Below, one piece after another: positions 1-8,351 of a DNA stretch of 45,712 nt. Origin of the DNA: Lachnospiraceae bacterium (lineage in GTDB: Bacteria > Bacillota > Clostridia > Lachnospirales > Lachnospiraceae); the NCBI GenBank assembly GCA_015057085.1, contig SVFB01000099.1, forward strand, positions 1-45,712, written 5' to 3'. Both the position numbers and the translations under genes were made by a program. The notes beneath the pieces were generated by a model that saw only the letters and a program-made list of their open reading frames with translations, was not told the origin of the DNA and did not search any database. Numbering within the stretch: the first letter of the stretch is position 1; each line of letters begins with the position of its first letter.

Positions 1-82
1 CGCTCGCGAGACTTGGCGCGAGATTTGCGTCAGCGTAGCTGACATATTTCATATGCAAATCTCTGCGCATCCTCGCGGAGCG
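1..82. repeat. Nested palindrome, cut by the window edge
   Basis: The segment folds on itself. CGCTCGCGAG (1-10) pairs with CTCGCGGAGCG (72-82) around one bulge, and GCGCGAGATTTGC (16-28) pairs with GCAAATCTCTGCGC (55-68) around one bulge. Two small hairpins sit inside: GTCAGC-GTA-GCTGAC (29-43) and ATAT-TTC-ATAT (44-54). The result is a multi-branched, cruciform-like structure. No coding frame fits it. It could be a palindromic repetitive element or a structured RNA. Its left end may extend beyond the window. Confidence 0.55.
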
Positions 83-182
83 TTTATCTCAGTCGGAGAT
101 TGTAACCCCGACTGAGACCAGTTTGTTATAACCCCTACCTTTGCTTCGCTTAGAGGAAGGGGTCTTATCCGACTGAGATAAA
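83..182. repeat. 100-bp element with 15-bp perfect terminal inverted repeats
   Basis: TTTATCTCAGTCGGA (83-97) is exactly reverse-complemented at 168-182. A third, inverted copy of the core CCGACTGAG lies at 108-116 and can pair with 88-96 as an alternative. A separate 10-bp hairpin with one mismatch occupies 131-163 (ACCCCT paired with AGGGGT, outermost). The element lies about 95 bp upstream of the promoter of the first ATPase gene. MITE-like element or alternative-folding RNA are both possible. Confidence 0.5.
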
Positions 183-247
183 TCAACAACTATGCTTATA
201 TGTTGAAAAATACAATATCAAAAATAATAAACATTAAATCAAAAATG

Positions 248-260
248 GAACAAAATGTTC
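248..260. promoter_or_regulatory. Possible operator palindrome upstream of the ATPase promoter
   Basis: GAACA-AAA-TGTTC is a perfect 13-bp palindrome placed 16 bp before the -35 box of the first ATPase gene. It resembles but does not match a Gram-positive LexA box, because the GAAC and GTTC halves are five rather than four bases apart. It may bind another regulator. Confidence 0.25.
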
Positions 261-276
261 TAAAATGAAAATTCTG

Positions 277-305
277 TTGACGATAATTTGGGCGTGTGCT
301 ATTAT
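277..305 (+). promoter_or_regulatory. Sigma-A promoter of the ATPase/TOPRIM pair
   Basis: TTGACG (277-282) and TATTAT (300-305) are separated by 17 bp. The predicted transcript starts near 312, leaving a short leader before the GGAGGTG site at 330-336. Confidence 0.7.
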
Positions 306-340
306 GGGTTTACGAATAGATGCACCCATGGAGGTGAAAA

Positions 341-1735
341 ATGGGAGATTATATTGTACGTTTGTCTTCGTTGACATTAGAAAATATAAAAAACGTTAAG
401 AAGGGTACTATTTTTATGCCTATGGCCAATGAAAAATCGCATAGTGTTGGTGGAGCTGAGATTCTAGGGATTTATGGACAGAATGGTTCCGGAAAAACTG
501 CAATTGTAGATGCTCTTTATTTTCTTCAGCAGATAATAATTGGTCAGAGTATTTATCAGAGTATAAGTGATTATATTGGAGCGGATGATGATACTGCTAA
601 TATGAATGCTGAATTTAAGATATTCAGAAAAGGAACGGTATATGAGGTTGGATACAATATTAGTTTAAGAAAAATAGAGGGTGAGGTTGTAATAGAGCGA
701 GAATTCTTGAACTGTGCAATTAACCGTGGTGGAAAGCGAACTAATAAAAACATTTTTATGGATTATGTACGCTCTGAGTCAGAGAGTATTTTTAAACCAC
801 AAAAGAGACTTGAAGAGTTAATTGGTAAGAATAAAGAGAGGAAAACAGATTTAATCGTGGCCAGAAAGATGGCTGAGAAGAGCAATTGTTCCTTTATTTT
901 TGGAGAAAGTAGTAGAGAAATTTTTTGTCAAGAAGTAGAGAGTGAATTCGAGGATTATTCTACAGTAATCAGAGCTTTGTTTGAATTTTCTTTGAAGGAC
1001 TTATTTGTTATTAGAAACGCTCATTCAGGAATGATAACAGCTAATTTCCTATTACCAATGGCTTTCCGCATAGAGACTAATAAGATGGGGGCAAAGGGAG
1101 AGTTCGCGATTCCTCTGACGGAGCCTGTTGTGTTAGATGCAGTCAAAAAGGATATTTTGGATGTAATTGTTAAACAGATAAATACTGTATTATATACAAT
1201 TATTCCAGGAATGATGATTGATGTTAAAGATTATGGTCAGCAGGTATTAGATTCAGGAGAGGACGGATGGAAAGTGGAACTTATGTCTGTTCGTGAGGGA
1301 AAGAAACCTATTCCTATCCGTATGGAGTCAGAGGGGATTATAAAGATTATTTCTATCTTGAATGTTCTTATTCAGGCTTTTGGAAATCCATCCATCTGTC
1401 TTGTGATTGATGAATTGGATGCAGGTATCTTTGAATATATGCTTGGAGAACTTCTTGATATCTTTGGAAAGAGTGCCAAGGGTCAATTGATATTCACTTC
1501 TCATAACTTAAGAGCTTTAGAGATGCTTGACAAGAATAGTATCATGTTTTCGACTGTTAATCCAGAGAATCGATATATCCATATGAAGAGCGTAAAGGAA
1601 AATAACAATCTTCGTAGCATGTATATTAGAAGTATTACTTTAGGTGGACAGGACGAAGAGATTTATGAAGAAACAGACAGTTTAAAGATTGCACGAGCAT
1701 TCCGTAAAGCAGGAAGGAGCCTTCATAATGAGTGA
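341..1735 (+). CDS. AAA15-type (ABC/SMC-like) ATPase, candidate defence protein
   Basis: This 464-residue protein has an ABC-like ATPase fold of the AAA15/OLD/RloA kind. The Walker A loop GQNGSGKT is at residues 46-53, the Walker B motif LVIDELDAG near 350, and the H-loop TSHN about 30 residues later. The middle is a long, poorly conserved insertion, as usual in this group. No nuclease domain is fused; the next gene supplies a TOPRIM domain and overlaps it by 8 bases, so the two are translationally coupled. The start has a GGAGGTG site five bases upstream. Related two-gene modules such as RloAB and PARIS act against phage, with the ATPase sensing or holding the nuclease. That role is inferred from architecture. 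A second, diverged ATPase of the same layout lies at 6539-7894. Confidence 0.8.
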   Translation: MGDYIVRLSSLTLENIKNVKKGTIFMPMANEKSHSVGGAEILGIYGQNGSGKTAIVDALYFLQQIIIGQSIYQSISDYIGADDDTANMNAEFKIFRKGTVYEVGYNISLRKIEGEVVIEREFLNCAINRGGKRTNKNIFMDYVRSESESIFKPQKRLEELIGKNKERKTDLIVARKMAEKSNCSFIFGESSREIFCQEVESEFEDYSTVIRALFEFSLKDLFVIRNAHSGMITANFLLPMAFRIETNKMGAKGEFAIPLTEPVVLDAVKKDILDVIVKQINTVLYTIIPGMMIDVKDYGQQVLDSGEDGWKVELMSVREGKKPIPIRMESEGIIKIISILNVLIQAFGNPSICLVIDELDAGIFEYMLGELLDIFGKSAKGQLIFTSHNLRALEMLDKNSIMFSTVNPENRYIHMKSVKENNNLRSMYIRSITLGGQDEEIYEETDSLKIARAFRKAGRSLHNE

Positions 1736-2405
1736 GAAGAAAGTTATTGCGGTAATTGTTGAAGGTCCTAGTGATGAAAATGCTATTGGTGGAATCTTAA
1801 AAGAGTTTTTTTCTTCAGAAGAAGTGCAGTTTGCAGTAGTACATGGAGATATTACGTCGAATGATTTAACTACTGTTGATAATGTTATTACAAAGATTGA
1901 TAAGCTTATAGACGGTATTAGAACAAAATATGGGTATTGTTGGGATGATTTTGTAAAGGTAATTCATATTGCTGATACAGATGGTGCATTTACTAAAAAT
2001 AATGTGAAAGAATCGGAAGTTGAAGGTATTCAATACTTTGAGGATCACATTGCAGGGGCTAATGTTGAGGCAATAGAGCGCAGAAATAAGCATAAGGCAG
2101 AAATATTATTTAAGCTGTATTCCACTGGAAAAGTTCATGGTATAGGATATCGAATATATTTTAATTCCTGTAATTTGGAACATGTATTATATGGTACACT
2201 GCAAAACTTTTCAGATGAAGAGAAGGAAGAAATGGCTGACGATTTCGCGGAAAAATACGAAGGTAGGGTGGATGATTTCATTAGCTTCATATCGGATGAA
2301 ATTGTTGCTGTTCCGGGAACATATAAGGCTACTTGGAGATTCATAGAGAAAGAAAAGCATTCTTTGGAGAGACATTCTAATATGCATTTGATATTTACAA
2401 AGTGA
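1728..2405 (+). CDS. TOPRIM-domain protein, partner nuclease of the ATPase
   Basis: The start is the ATG at 1728, preceded by AGGAAGGAG (1711-1719); an upstream in-frame ATG at 1689 lacks such a site. The 225-residue product begins with a TOPRIM signature: hydrophobic strand, VEGPSDE with glutamate 12, then IADTDG with aspartates 83 and 85. These are the acidic positions that bind metal in TOPRIM nucleases and primases. The rest is not recognised in detail. TOPRIM effectors paired with AAA15 ATPases include AriB of PARIS, RloB and OLD-family nucleases; which of these, if any, is closest cannot be settled here. It ends the unit, which is followed by a hairpin at 2507-2541. Confidence 0.72.
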   Translation: MSEKKVIAVIVEGPSDENAIGGILKEFFSSEEVQFAVVHGDITSNDLTTVDNVITKIDKLIDGIRTKYGYCWDDFVKVIHIADTDGAFTKNNVKESEVEGIQYFEDHIAGANVEAIERRNKHKAEILFKLYSTGKVHGIGYRIYFNSCNLEHVLYGTLQNFSDEEKEEMADDFAEKYEGRVDDFISFISDEIVAVPGTYKATWRFIEKEKHSLERHSNMHLIFTK

Positions 2406-2506
2406 ATTTCGAGGGATCAGCTTAGGGGCAGTTGTTCTTATAAAGAATTTATAATCTTTGCACATTTATTTATAGAGTCACTTCATGCAAAAAACTATAA
2501 TAATTG

Positions 2507-2541
2507 CAGACAGCCACCGCAGGATATGTGGCTACTGTCTG
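2507..2541 (+). terminator. Hairpin, likely weak terminator
   Basis: CAGACAGCCAC pairs with GTGG...CTGTCTG around a small bulge (about 11 bp) and is followed by TAATTTATTT. It closes the ATPase/TOPRIM unit or lies in the leader of the esterase gene. The rest of 2406-2506 shows no gene. Confidence 0.45.
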
Positions 2542-2566
2542 TAATTTATTTCAGGGAGGTTTTTTC

Positions 2567-4147
2567 ATGAGTGACTTTTTTTGTGGATTGGACAATCCAA
2601 TCGTAGAGACAACCAAAGGAAAACTGCGCGGATTCTTGTTTGATGGGATTTACCATTTTCAGGGAATTCGTTATGCGAAGGCGAAACGCTTCGAGATGCC
2701 ACAGCCGGTGGATGCCTGGGATGGCGTGAAGGATGCGATGAGCTATGGCATGATTTGTCCGGTGCTGTCGGAGCCGATGCCGACAGGAGAGGTGATGACA
2801 CCACACCGTTTCTGGCCTTCTTCAGAGCACTGCCAATACTTAAATGTATGGAGCAGTTCACTTGATGAGACAGCGAAGAAGCCGGTTATGTTCTGGATCC
2901 ATGGTGGCGGATATGCAGCAGGTTCATCGATTGAGCAGGAATGCTATGATGGATTTAATTTGGCAAAGCTTGATGATGTTGTTTTTGTATCAGTGAATCA
3001 TCGTCTGAATGCATTTGGATTCCTGGATGTTTCTGACTTTGGTGAGGAATATGCGAATTCTTATAATGTTGGTATGGCGGATCTGGTTGAGGCGCTGCGC
3101 TGGGTGCGTGACAACATCGCGAAGTTTGGTGGTGACCCGGAGAATGTGACCATCCTGGGACAGTCCGGTGGTGGCGGAAAGGTGACCGTATTGGGGCAGA
3201 TTCCGGAAGCAGATGGATTGTTTGCAAAAGCGATTGTGATGTCCGGCGTGATTCCAGAGGGAGATTTTGGAACGGATGTAGCGCCGAAAGAACTGGTGGA
3301 AAAGGTCATGGATGAATTGCGCATCGAAGACCATGACATCAAGAAACTGGCAAAAACACCGGTGCCGCAATACATTTGGGCGATGAACAGAGCGATTGCA
3401 TTCTTTAGTAAGCAAGGTAAGCGCGTCAACTGGTCTCCGAAGCCGAATGATTATTACAAGTGCGATCCGGTGACAGAAGATTTCACTGCGCATTCTTTGA
3501 CGGTTCCAACTATGGTGGGCACCGTGATTGCAGAATTTGGTTTCCCGATGCAGGTGGGAGACAGGAAGAAGCTTTCAGTGCAGGATCGCGAAAAGTATGT
3601 CAAAGAATATTATGGAGAAGAAGGCGGACAGGCCATTCTTGATGCATTCAGAAAAGTTTATCCCGGCAAAAATGAAATCTATGCCACAGATCTCGAGTGC
3701 ATGTTCCTGCCGGATACCGTGAAATATGTCAAGAAAAAGGCGGCAGAGGCAAGCGCACCGGTTTACAATTATATGTTTGCAAAGGTGTTTGATTATGATA
3801 TGGGAAGAGCAGCATGGCATTGCTCTGATATTCCATTTTTCCTGCACAATGCAGAGCGGATTCCGATTTGCCATCAGAGCAATTACCAGATGCTTGATTG
3901 TGTGATGTCCGGTGCATTTGTCAATTTTGCACGCACGGGCAATCCGAATGTGGAAGGATTACCGGAGTGGAAACCTTGCGAAAAGGACAAGATGTTTACC
4001 ATGGTATTTGATGATACCTGCCATGTAAATGTCAATATGCAAGACGAACTTTTGCCATTGATTCAAAAGCACAAACCACCGTTTGAGTTTGATTTTGGAG
4101 CGCCGGCAGATGACGAAGAGGAGTCAGGAAATGCCTGGGTATTTTGA
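2567..4147 (+). CDS. Type-B carboxylesterase (PnbA-like)
   Basis: The 526-residue protein is an alpha/beta-hydrolase of the carboxylesterase/lipase family that hydrolyses carboxylic esters. Visible marks are the oxyanion-hole loop WIHGGGYAAGSS, the nucleophile elbow GQSGGGGKV with serine 200 (the usual GESAGG is altered), and the histidine region WHCSDIPFF with histidine 418. No signal peptide is present, so it is probably cytoplasmic. An upstream in-frame ATG at 2504 lies inside the preceding hairpin region, whereas the ATG at 2567 follows AGGGAGG (2553-2559), so the latter was chosen. It is convergent with the response-regulator gene, with only 12 bases between stops. Substrate unknown. Confidence 0.88.
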   Translation: MSDFFCGLDNPIVETTKGKLRGFLFDGIYHFQGIRYAKAKRFEMPQPVDAWDGVKDAMSYGMICPVLSEPMPTGEVMTPHRFWPSSEHCQYLNVWSSSLDETAKKPVMFWIHGGGYAAGSSIEQECYDGFNLAKLDDVVFVSVNHRLNAFGFLDVSDFGEEYANSYNVGMADLVEALRWVRDNIAKFGGDPENVTILGQSGGGGKVTVLGQIPEADGLFAKAIVMSGVIPEGDFGTDVAPKELVEKVMDELRIEDHDIKKLAKTPVPQYIWAMNRAIAFFSKQGKRVNWSPKPNDYYKCDPVTEDFTAHSLTVPTMVGTVIAEFGFPMQVGDRKKLSVQDREKYVKEYYGEEGGQAILDAFRKVYPGKNEIYATDLECMFLPDTVKYVKKKAAEASAPVYNYMFAKVFDYDMGRAAWHCSDIPFFLHNAERIPICHQSNYQMLDCVMSGAFVNFARTGNPNVEGLPEWKPCEKDKMFTMVFDDTCHVNVNMQDELLPLIQKHKPPFEFDFGAPADDEEESGNAWVF

Positions 4148-4159
4148 TTGGAACCTTGA

Positions 4160-5428
4160 TTAGGATCGTTCCTGACTTGGTGTAATACCGTAGGTTTCAC
4201 GATAGACTTTGCTGAAATAGGCAAAGCTATCGTAACCGCATTTGAAAGCAATTTCACTAATTTGATATTTTGTGTTTTGGAGCAGGCCTTTGGCGTGCTC
4301 CATTTTTATTTTGGTCACGAGTTCCTTCACGGAGCAAGACTCGGTGCGCTTAATGATATAGCTTACATGATCCGGCGGAATCATGAGATAATCGGCCAGA
4401 TCAGTACGCGTAATTGCGTCACTGATATGATTCTCGATATATTCGTGAATCAGTTTATTGTAATGCTGATAATTATCTGAGCCGAGTGCTTCGCTGTACA
4501 AATCATCATTGTTGACTTCGATCATGCGGCAATCGTTCTTGTGTGTAAGTGTATCTTTTTTTTCGATACCGATGATACCTTCCATGGTATTTTTGATGAA
4601 GCGTACTTCAGTTTTAGCAAAGAAGAGTCGCGTCGTGGCACCGATGTCGGACGGAATGCGCTCGTGCAGTGCCTCGATTCCGCGGATGATTTCGTCTGTT
4701 CCCTCGGTAAAGAATACAGTGATGAAATATTTGTCATCCAGATAATATGAGATGGTAGTCGTATCAGCTGGAAAGAGTTCATGGAGCAAATGATTGTAAT
4801 GATTCAGAAAATCGGCAGCAGTCAGCGGAAGCTTCTTCCATTTGCGAATGTTGATCAGTGTGATGATGCATGGATTTTCTGCTTCGACATTGATCCTGAA
4901 TTGCTTTAACTGCGTGATGCGTTTTTCAAGCTTGGCCGGATTGATAATCGATGCCTCGATGACCGGCCATTCCTCAAACAAAGTCTTGATGACAATATTT
5001 TGCGCTGCATAATTAAACTGGTCTGCGGCAAGCAGCACCGGAGATGTTTCACCGTTTGCTTTAATTTTTTGAATGGCATGTTCGATGGCATGGATGATAT
5101 CATCCTGCTTCGCCGGCTGAATGACATATTCGAGTACACCCAGCGAGATGGCTTTTTGCGCAAAGGTAAAATCGGCATGGGCGGTCAGAAGGATGCATTC
5201 ATAATCATAGCCCTGTTCGCGTGCCCACTGCAAAAGCGAGATGCCATCTTCCCCCGGCATTTCGATGTCTGAGACGACGATATCGACTTTGTTATCACTT
5301 AGAATTTCTCTTGCGGCATTGGCGCTTTGTGCGGTAAAGATAGAAGAAAAACCCATCTCCAGCCAGGGAATGCCGGCCATCAGGGAGGAAAGAATATTTG
5401 GTTGGTCATCAATTAATAAAACATTCAT
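4160..5428 (-). CDS. YesN-like response regulator with AraC DNA-binding domain
   Basis: The 422-residue protein has an N-terminal receiver domain (residues 1-120) with the acidic pair DD at 7-8 and the phosphoacceptor aspartate 54 in VVSDIEMPGEDG. A variable middle follows, and a C-terminal AraC/XylS double helix-turn-helix (about 330-420) ends in the family signature FAYFSKVYRETYGITPSQ. Such regulators are normally paired with a YesM-type membrane histidine kinase and control sugar transport or hydrolase genes. No kinase is encoded on either side here, so it is an orphan or acts with a distant kinase. It is convergent with the esterase gene, a plausible but unproven target. Confidence 0.9.
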   Translation of the reverse strand: MNVLLIDDQPNILSSLMAGIPWLEMGFSSIFTAQSANAAREILSDNKVDIVVSDIEMPGEDGISLLQWAREQGYDYECILLTAHADFTFAQKAISLGVLEYVIQPAKQDDIIHAIEHAIQKIKANGETSPVLLAADQFNYAAQNIVIKTLFEEWPVIEASIINPAKLEKRITQLKQFRINVEAENPCIITLINIRKWKKLPLTAADFLNHYNHLLHELFPADTTTISYYLDDKYFITVFFTEGTDEIIRGIEALHERIPSDIGATTRLFFAKTEVRFIKNTMEGIIGIEKKDTLTHKNDCRMIEVNNDDLYSEALGSDNYQHYNKLIHEYIENHISDAITRTDLADYLMIPPDHVSYIIKRTESCSVKELVTKIKMEHAKGLLQNTKYQISEIAFKCGYDSFAYFSKVYRETYGITPSQERS

Positions 5429-5465
5429 AACATACCTCGGTATTATTTTTGTATCGAATCGATAT

Positions 5466-5509
5466 GAATCGGGAAGCGCAGCCTTGATATGGCAAAGCCA
5501 TCCCGATTC
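5466..5509. repeat. Inverted repeat between divergent genes
   Basis: GAATCGGGA (5466-5474) is exactly reverse-complemented at 5501-5509, with an inner TGGC-AAA-GCCA hairpin at 5490-5500. It lies between the start of the response-regulator gene and the RNase III-like gene, exactly where the latter lost its normal N-terminal coding part. It has no T-run. It could be a regulatory structure or the scar of a rearrangement. Confidence 0.45.
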
Positions 5510-5526
5510 TCAAATTGCAACAGATA

Positions 5527-6396
5527 ATGGTCTCCGTAAATCAGCCACATGCGATATTTAAAGAATATCAATCGGAATATCAGGAGAATGAACTGACCGA
5601 ACTTAAAAAACATTTAGTGGAGAAAAGAACACTAGCGGAACGAATTGATCAGCTTGATTTGGCACAGTATCTGATTATGGGACGCGGCGACCAGAAGAAT
5701 CATATTGAGGAATCTCCATCGGTGAAAGAGGATTTATTTGAGGCGATTCTTGGGGCAATTGCAATTGACTCAAACTACAATATCAAAGAGATGCAAGATG
5801 CTGTTGAAGAAATGCTAAATCCGGATTTGTATATTTTCGAAGAAGATATCAACTACATTGATGAAATTCAGCAATGGTCACTTCGAAAATGCGGCGAATT
5901 GCCGAAGCGAGAGTTTCGAGAGCATATGGGAAGTCTTTGGGCTAATGTTCCGGGGGTGCTGACTCAGGCACCGCTACCGCATGCAAAGTATGAGTGTTTT
6001 TTACAACTAAACGATTTTGAAATGCCGGCGAGAGCCTATGGCACTTCAAAGCGAGAAGCGCATGAGGCTGCTGCAAAATTACTTTATGATGAATTGGAAA
6101 AAAGAGGAATTCTATTTACAATTCGCGATGAAATAGATGAACCGACAATTACGATGGCAATTAATCAGTTAGAAACACTTGCTCGTCGTGGGTATTTTTC
6201 TTTGCCGGAGTACAAATTTGAGCAGCAATACGATGAAAATGGGAATCCGGTTTGGTACGTAGAATGTCATATAGCTGAGATGGAATACTACTATTATGCC
6301 ACATCGAATTCAAAGAAACAGGCCAAAAAAGAGGCTGCATATGACATGCTCCTATATGTTTTAGACCATTACGAAGCGAAAGATACCAATCGCTAG
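5527..6396 (+). CDS. N-terminally truncated RNase III-like protein with two dsRNA-binding domains
   Basis: The product is about 289 residues from the ATG at 5527; a TTG at 5515 is also in frame, and the frame opens at 5488 after a stop. Neither start has a good ribosome site. Residues 10-110 match the second half of an RNase III domain: ELTELKKHLVEKRTLAE, YLIMGRGDQ, and the catalytic motif VKEDLFEAILGAI with the expected D and E. The first half with the signature LEFLGD, which supplies the other two catalytic acids, is absent and is not found in any frame upstream. Two dsRNA-binding domains follow; the second (about 215-280) is clear, with GYFSLPEYKFEQQ and NSKKQAKKEAAYDML. Housekeeping bacterial RNase III has one. 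It is either a decayed nuclease or a dsRNA-binding protein. Confidence 0.7.
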   Translation: MVSVNQPHAIFKEYQSEYQENELTELKKHLVEKRTLAERIDQLDLAQYLIMGRGDQKNHIEESPSVKEDLFEAILGAIAIDSNYNIKEMQDAVEEMLNPDLYIFEEDINYIDEIQQWSLRKCGELPKREFREHMGSLWANVPGVLTQAPLPHAKYECFLQLNDFEMPARAYGTSKREAHEAAAKLLYDELEKRGILFTIRDEIDEPTITMAINQLETLARRGYFSLPEYKFEQQYDENGNPVWYVECHIAEMEYYYYATSNSKKQAKKEAAYDMLLYVLDHYEAKDTNR

Positions 6397-6450
6397 GTCT
6401 ATGCTTTTTGACGTTTCAATTTTCAGGAGTGTTTACTATTAAAAACGAAA

Positions 6451-6480
6451 TTGACATGTAATCTGAAATTATGTTATATT
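6451..6480 (+). promoter_or_regulatory. Sigma-A promoter of the second ATPase gene
   Basis: A consensus TTGACA (6451-6456) is followed after 18 bp by TATATT (6475-6480). The gene is thus transcribed independently of the RNase III-like gene upstream. Confidence 0.75.
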
Positions 6481-6538
6481 GTAAAAAATATACATTTTGT
6501 ATATTTTTGTCTCTCGAATAGACGATGGAGGAAATACA

Positions 6539-7894
6539 ATGAAGGATGTTTTTTTGGTAAACTATACGGTGCAGGGAGTAAAGTCATTAGAGAAGAAAGT
6601 ATCATTATCATTTTATAAAAAAGTGATTGAAAGGACTCCTAAAACACAGAACTATAATATTAAAGCAATATATGGAATGAATGGATCTGGAAAATCAGCT
6701 ATTATTACATCGATTGATATCTTAAGAAATTTATTGATTAATCCTGGGTATTTAAATAATCCTATTGTTCAAAAAAACTTTGAAAAGATAATTAATAAAA
6801 AGACCGGAAAAGTAGATTTGAGTTCAGACTTTATTGCAGATATGGGCGATGAACTTAGGTATTATAGTTATTCTATAGAATTAAAAAAAGATGCGATCGG
6901 AAAATTCGTTATTGCCAATGAAGTCCTTTCTACGAGAAAAGCAACTTCAAAGAGTGAAAAGATGGAGAATATCTATACTGTAGAAAATGGAGTTTTAACT
7001 ATCGGAACTGATGTGGACGAAGATTTAAGTACTATCGTTATTGGTAAAACGGCAAATCTACTTGAGAATTCCTCCTTATGCGAACTATTTTTTGAAAAGA
7101 TATTCTTGCAATTAAAGGATAGGTCAGAGTATGTGAAAGGCTTATTCGTCAGAAGTATAGCGTGTCTTTATGTGTTTGGAAGAAGAATTCATGTATATAT
7201 TGATCAATCAGATGATCATAGAGAGTATTTTCTGAGAAATTCCATGCAAACAATGGAGGATTCTTCTAAAATTGATGAGTGGTTAAATCATTTCGTCCAA
7301 ATGGACTCTGAATCTTTGAACACAATTTCGGTATCAAGGAATGTAGTAAGCAAAGATTCATTCTCTCAGTTTGAAAAAGATGTTGAAAAATTATTTGATT
7401 TTATAAAAATTTTTAAATCTGATTTGCAGGAAATAAAAATTGAGAAAAAGGATGATAAGGATTGCTATATATGTAATTTGGTAATGACGTATTTAGATTA
7501 TAATGTTGATGCTGAATTTGAGAGTACAGGGGTAAAAAAATTAATAAAATTATATACATATTTAAGAGAAATGGTTCAAGGCGGAATCGTATTTGTAGAT
7601 GAATTTGATTCAAATCTTCACGATGTCTACTTATGCGCTCTATTAGAGTACTTAATGGAGTATGGAAAGGGTCAATTATGTTTTACAACGCATAATGTAG
7701 GGCCTATGGATGTGCTAAAACAGAATAAAAAATCTATTGATTTCCTATCTGTTGACCGTGAGATTCATCCTTGGGTGACAAATGGAAATTATTCACCATC
7801 CAAGTTATATAGAGGTGGTATGATAGAAGGTTCACCTTTCAATGTAGATTCCATTGACTTTATTGGAACGTTTGATCCAAAGGTGGATAATTGA
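6539..7894 (+). CDS. Second AAA15-type ATPase (RloA-like)
   Basis: The start is the ATG at 6539 after GGAGG (6527-6531); an in-frame ATG at 6497 lies only about 10 bases after the predicted transcription start and lacks a ribosome site. The 451-residue protein carries Walker A GMNGSGKS at residues 46-53, the same position as in the ATPase at 341-1735, Walker B VFVDEFDSN near 355 and an H-loop TTHN. The two are diverged paralogues rather than copies. The stop codon overlaps the ATG of a short, broken frame (TGATG), the coupling expected for an ATPase/nuclease pair. If the partner is lost, this ATPase may be inactive as a defence system or act alone. Confidence 0.78.
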   Translation: MKDVFLVNYTVQGVKSLEKKVSLSFYKKVIERTPKTQNYNIKAIYGMNGSGKSAIITSIDILRNLLINPGYLNNPIVQKNFEKIINKKTGKVDLSSDFIADMGDELRYYSYSIELKKDAIGKFVIANEVLSTRKATSKSEKMENIYTVENGVLTIGTDVDEDLSTIVIGKTANLLENSSLCELFFEKIFLQLKDRSEYVKGLFVRSIACLYVFGRRIHVYIDQSDDHREYFLRNSMQTMEDSSKIDEWLNHFVQMDSESLNTISVSRNVVSKDSFSQFEKDVEKLFDFIKIFKSDLQEIKIEKKDDKDCYICNLVMTYLDYNVDAEFESTGVKKLIKLYTYLREMVQGGIVFVDEFDSNLHDVYLCALLEYLMEYGKGQLCFTTHNVGPMDVLKQNKKSIDFLSVDREIHPWVTNGNYSPSKLYRGGMIEGSPFNVDSIDFIGTFDPKVDN

Positions 7895-8039
7895 TGGGGA
7901 GAAAAAAGATGAATCTGCAAAATTTAAAGCAAAGAAAGGCATTGAACTAGTTAAAAAAAGTAATTTGACAGCAAATACATACGGTCAAAATACAAGCAAT
8001 ATTATTAATGTGCTTAAGAAATATTTAGCGGAAAAATAA
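7894..8039 (+). pseudogene. Possible remnant of a RloB-like partner gene
   Basis: An ATG at 7894 overlaps the ATPase stop and opens a frame that dies after 18 residues (MGRKKMNLQNLKQRKALN). Another frame over the same DNA stays open to 8039 and ends in residues such as TSNIINVLKKYLAEK. The first resembles the basic N-terminus, and the second the C-terminal helix, of RloB-type TOPRIM proteins. A RloB gene with most of its body deleted would give this picture. The resemblance is from memory of the family and is weak; a short unrelated ORF is possible. Confidence 0.35.
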
Positions 8040-8096
8040 CAGAAATTAAAAAGGTTCATAAACATTAAAAGTGCAGGAACCCAGGAGGAATAATTC

Positions 8097-8315
8097 GTGG
8101 AAGAATACTCGAGAATCGTAATTGAAGAATACTGCAAAACTCATCGAAAAACCAAGAAAAGCGCATTCTTATGGGATCTGGTTGAATTGTCATATACGAT
8201 GGAATGTGAGCCGGAGGACTGGGAAGGAATTCAACTGGAACGGTACATCGCCCAGGAGAAAAATCCAGAATTGAAAGCAGCGCTTGAAGACTTGAATGAG
8301 TTTCTCTTTTGTTGA
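8097..8315 (+). CDS. Small hypothetical protein
   Basis: A 72-residue ORF starts with GTG after a strong AGGAGG (8083-8088) at ideal spacing. The product is acidic and soluble (EEYSRIVIEEYC at the start, ending in LNEFLFC), with no signal peptide or membrane segment. No family is recognised. The ribosome site and the isolated position behind the ATPase remnant support a real gene. Confidence 0.5.
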   Translation: MEEYSRIVIEEYCKTHRKTKKSAFLWDLVELSYTMECEPEDWEGIQLERYIAQEKNPELKAALEDLNEFLFC

Positions 8316-8351
8316 AAAAGACCCTGATCAGACTAGTGCACAAGCACCATT

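Noticed and set aside
248-260. LexA/SOS box upstream of the ATPase
   Set aside because: The GAAC and GTTC halves are five bases apart instead of the four of the Gram-positive consensus; kept only as a generic palindrome.
1-2405. Retron with ATPase/TOPRIM effector and msr-msd in the palindromic region
   Set aside because: No reverse transcriptase is encoded in the window, and the palindromes lack a recognisable msr-msd layout.
2954-3874. Several minus-strand and alternative-frame ORFs within the carboxylesterase gene
   Set aside because: They overlap a well-supported gene with all family motifs, have no ribosome sites and resemble nothing.
7413-7613. Minus-strand ORF inside the second ATPase gene
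   Set aside because: It is a shadow of an AT-rich coding region with no start signal.
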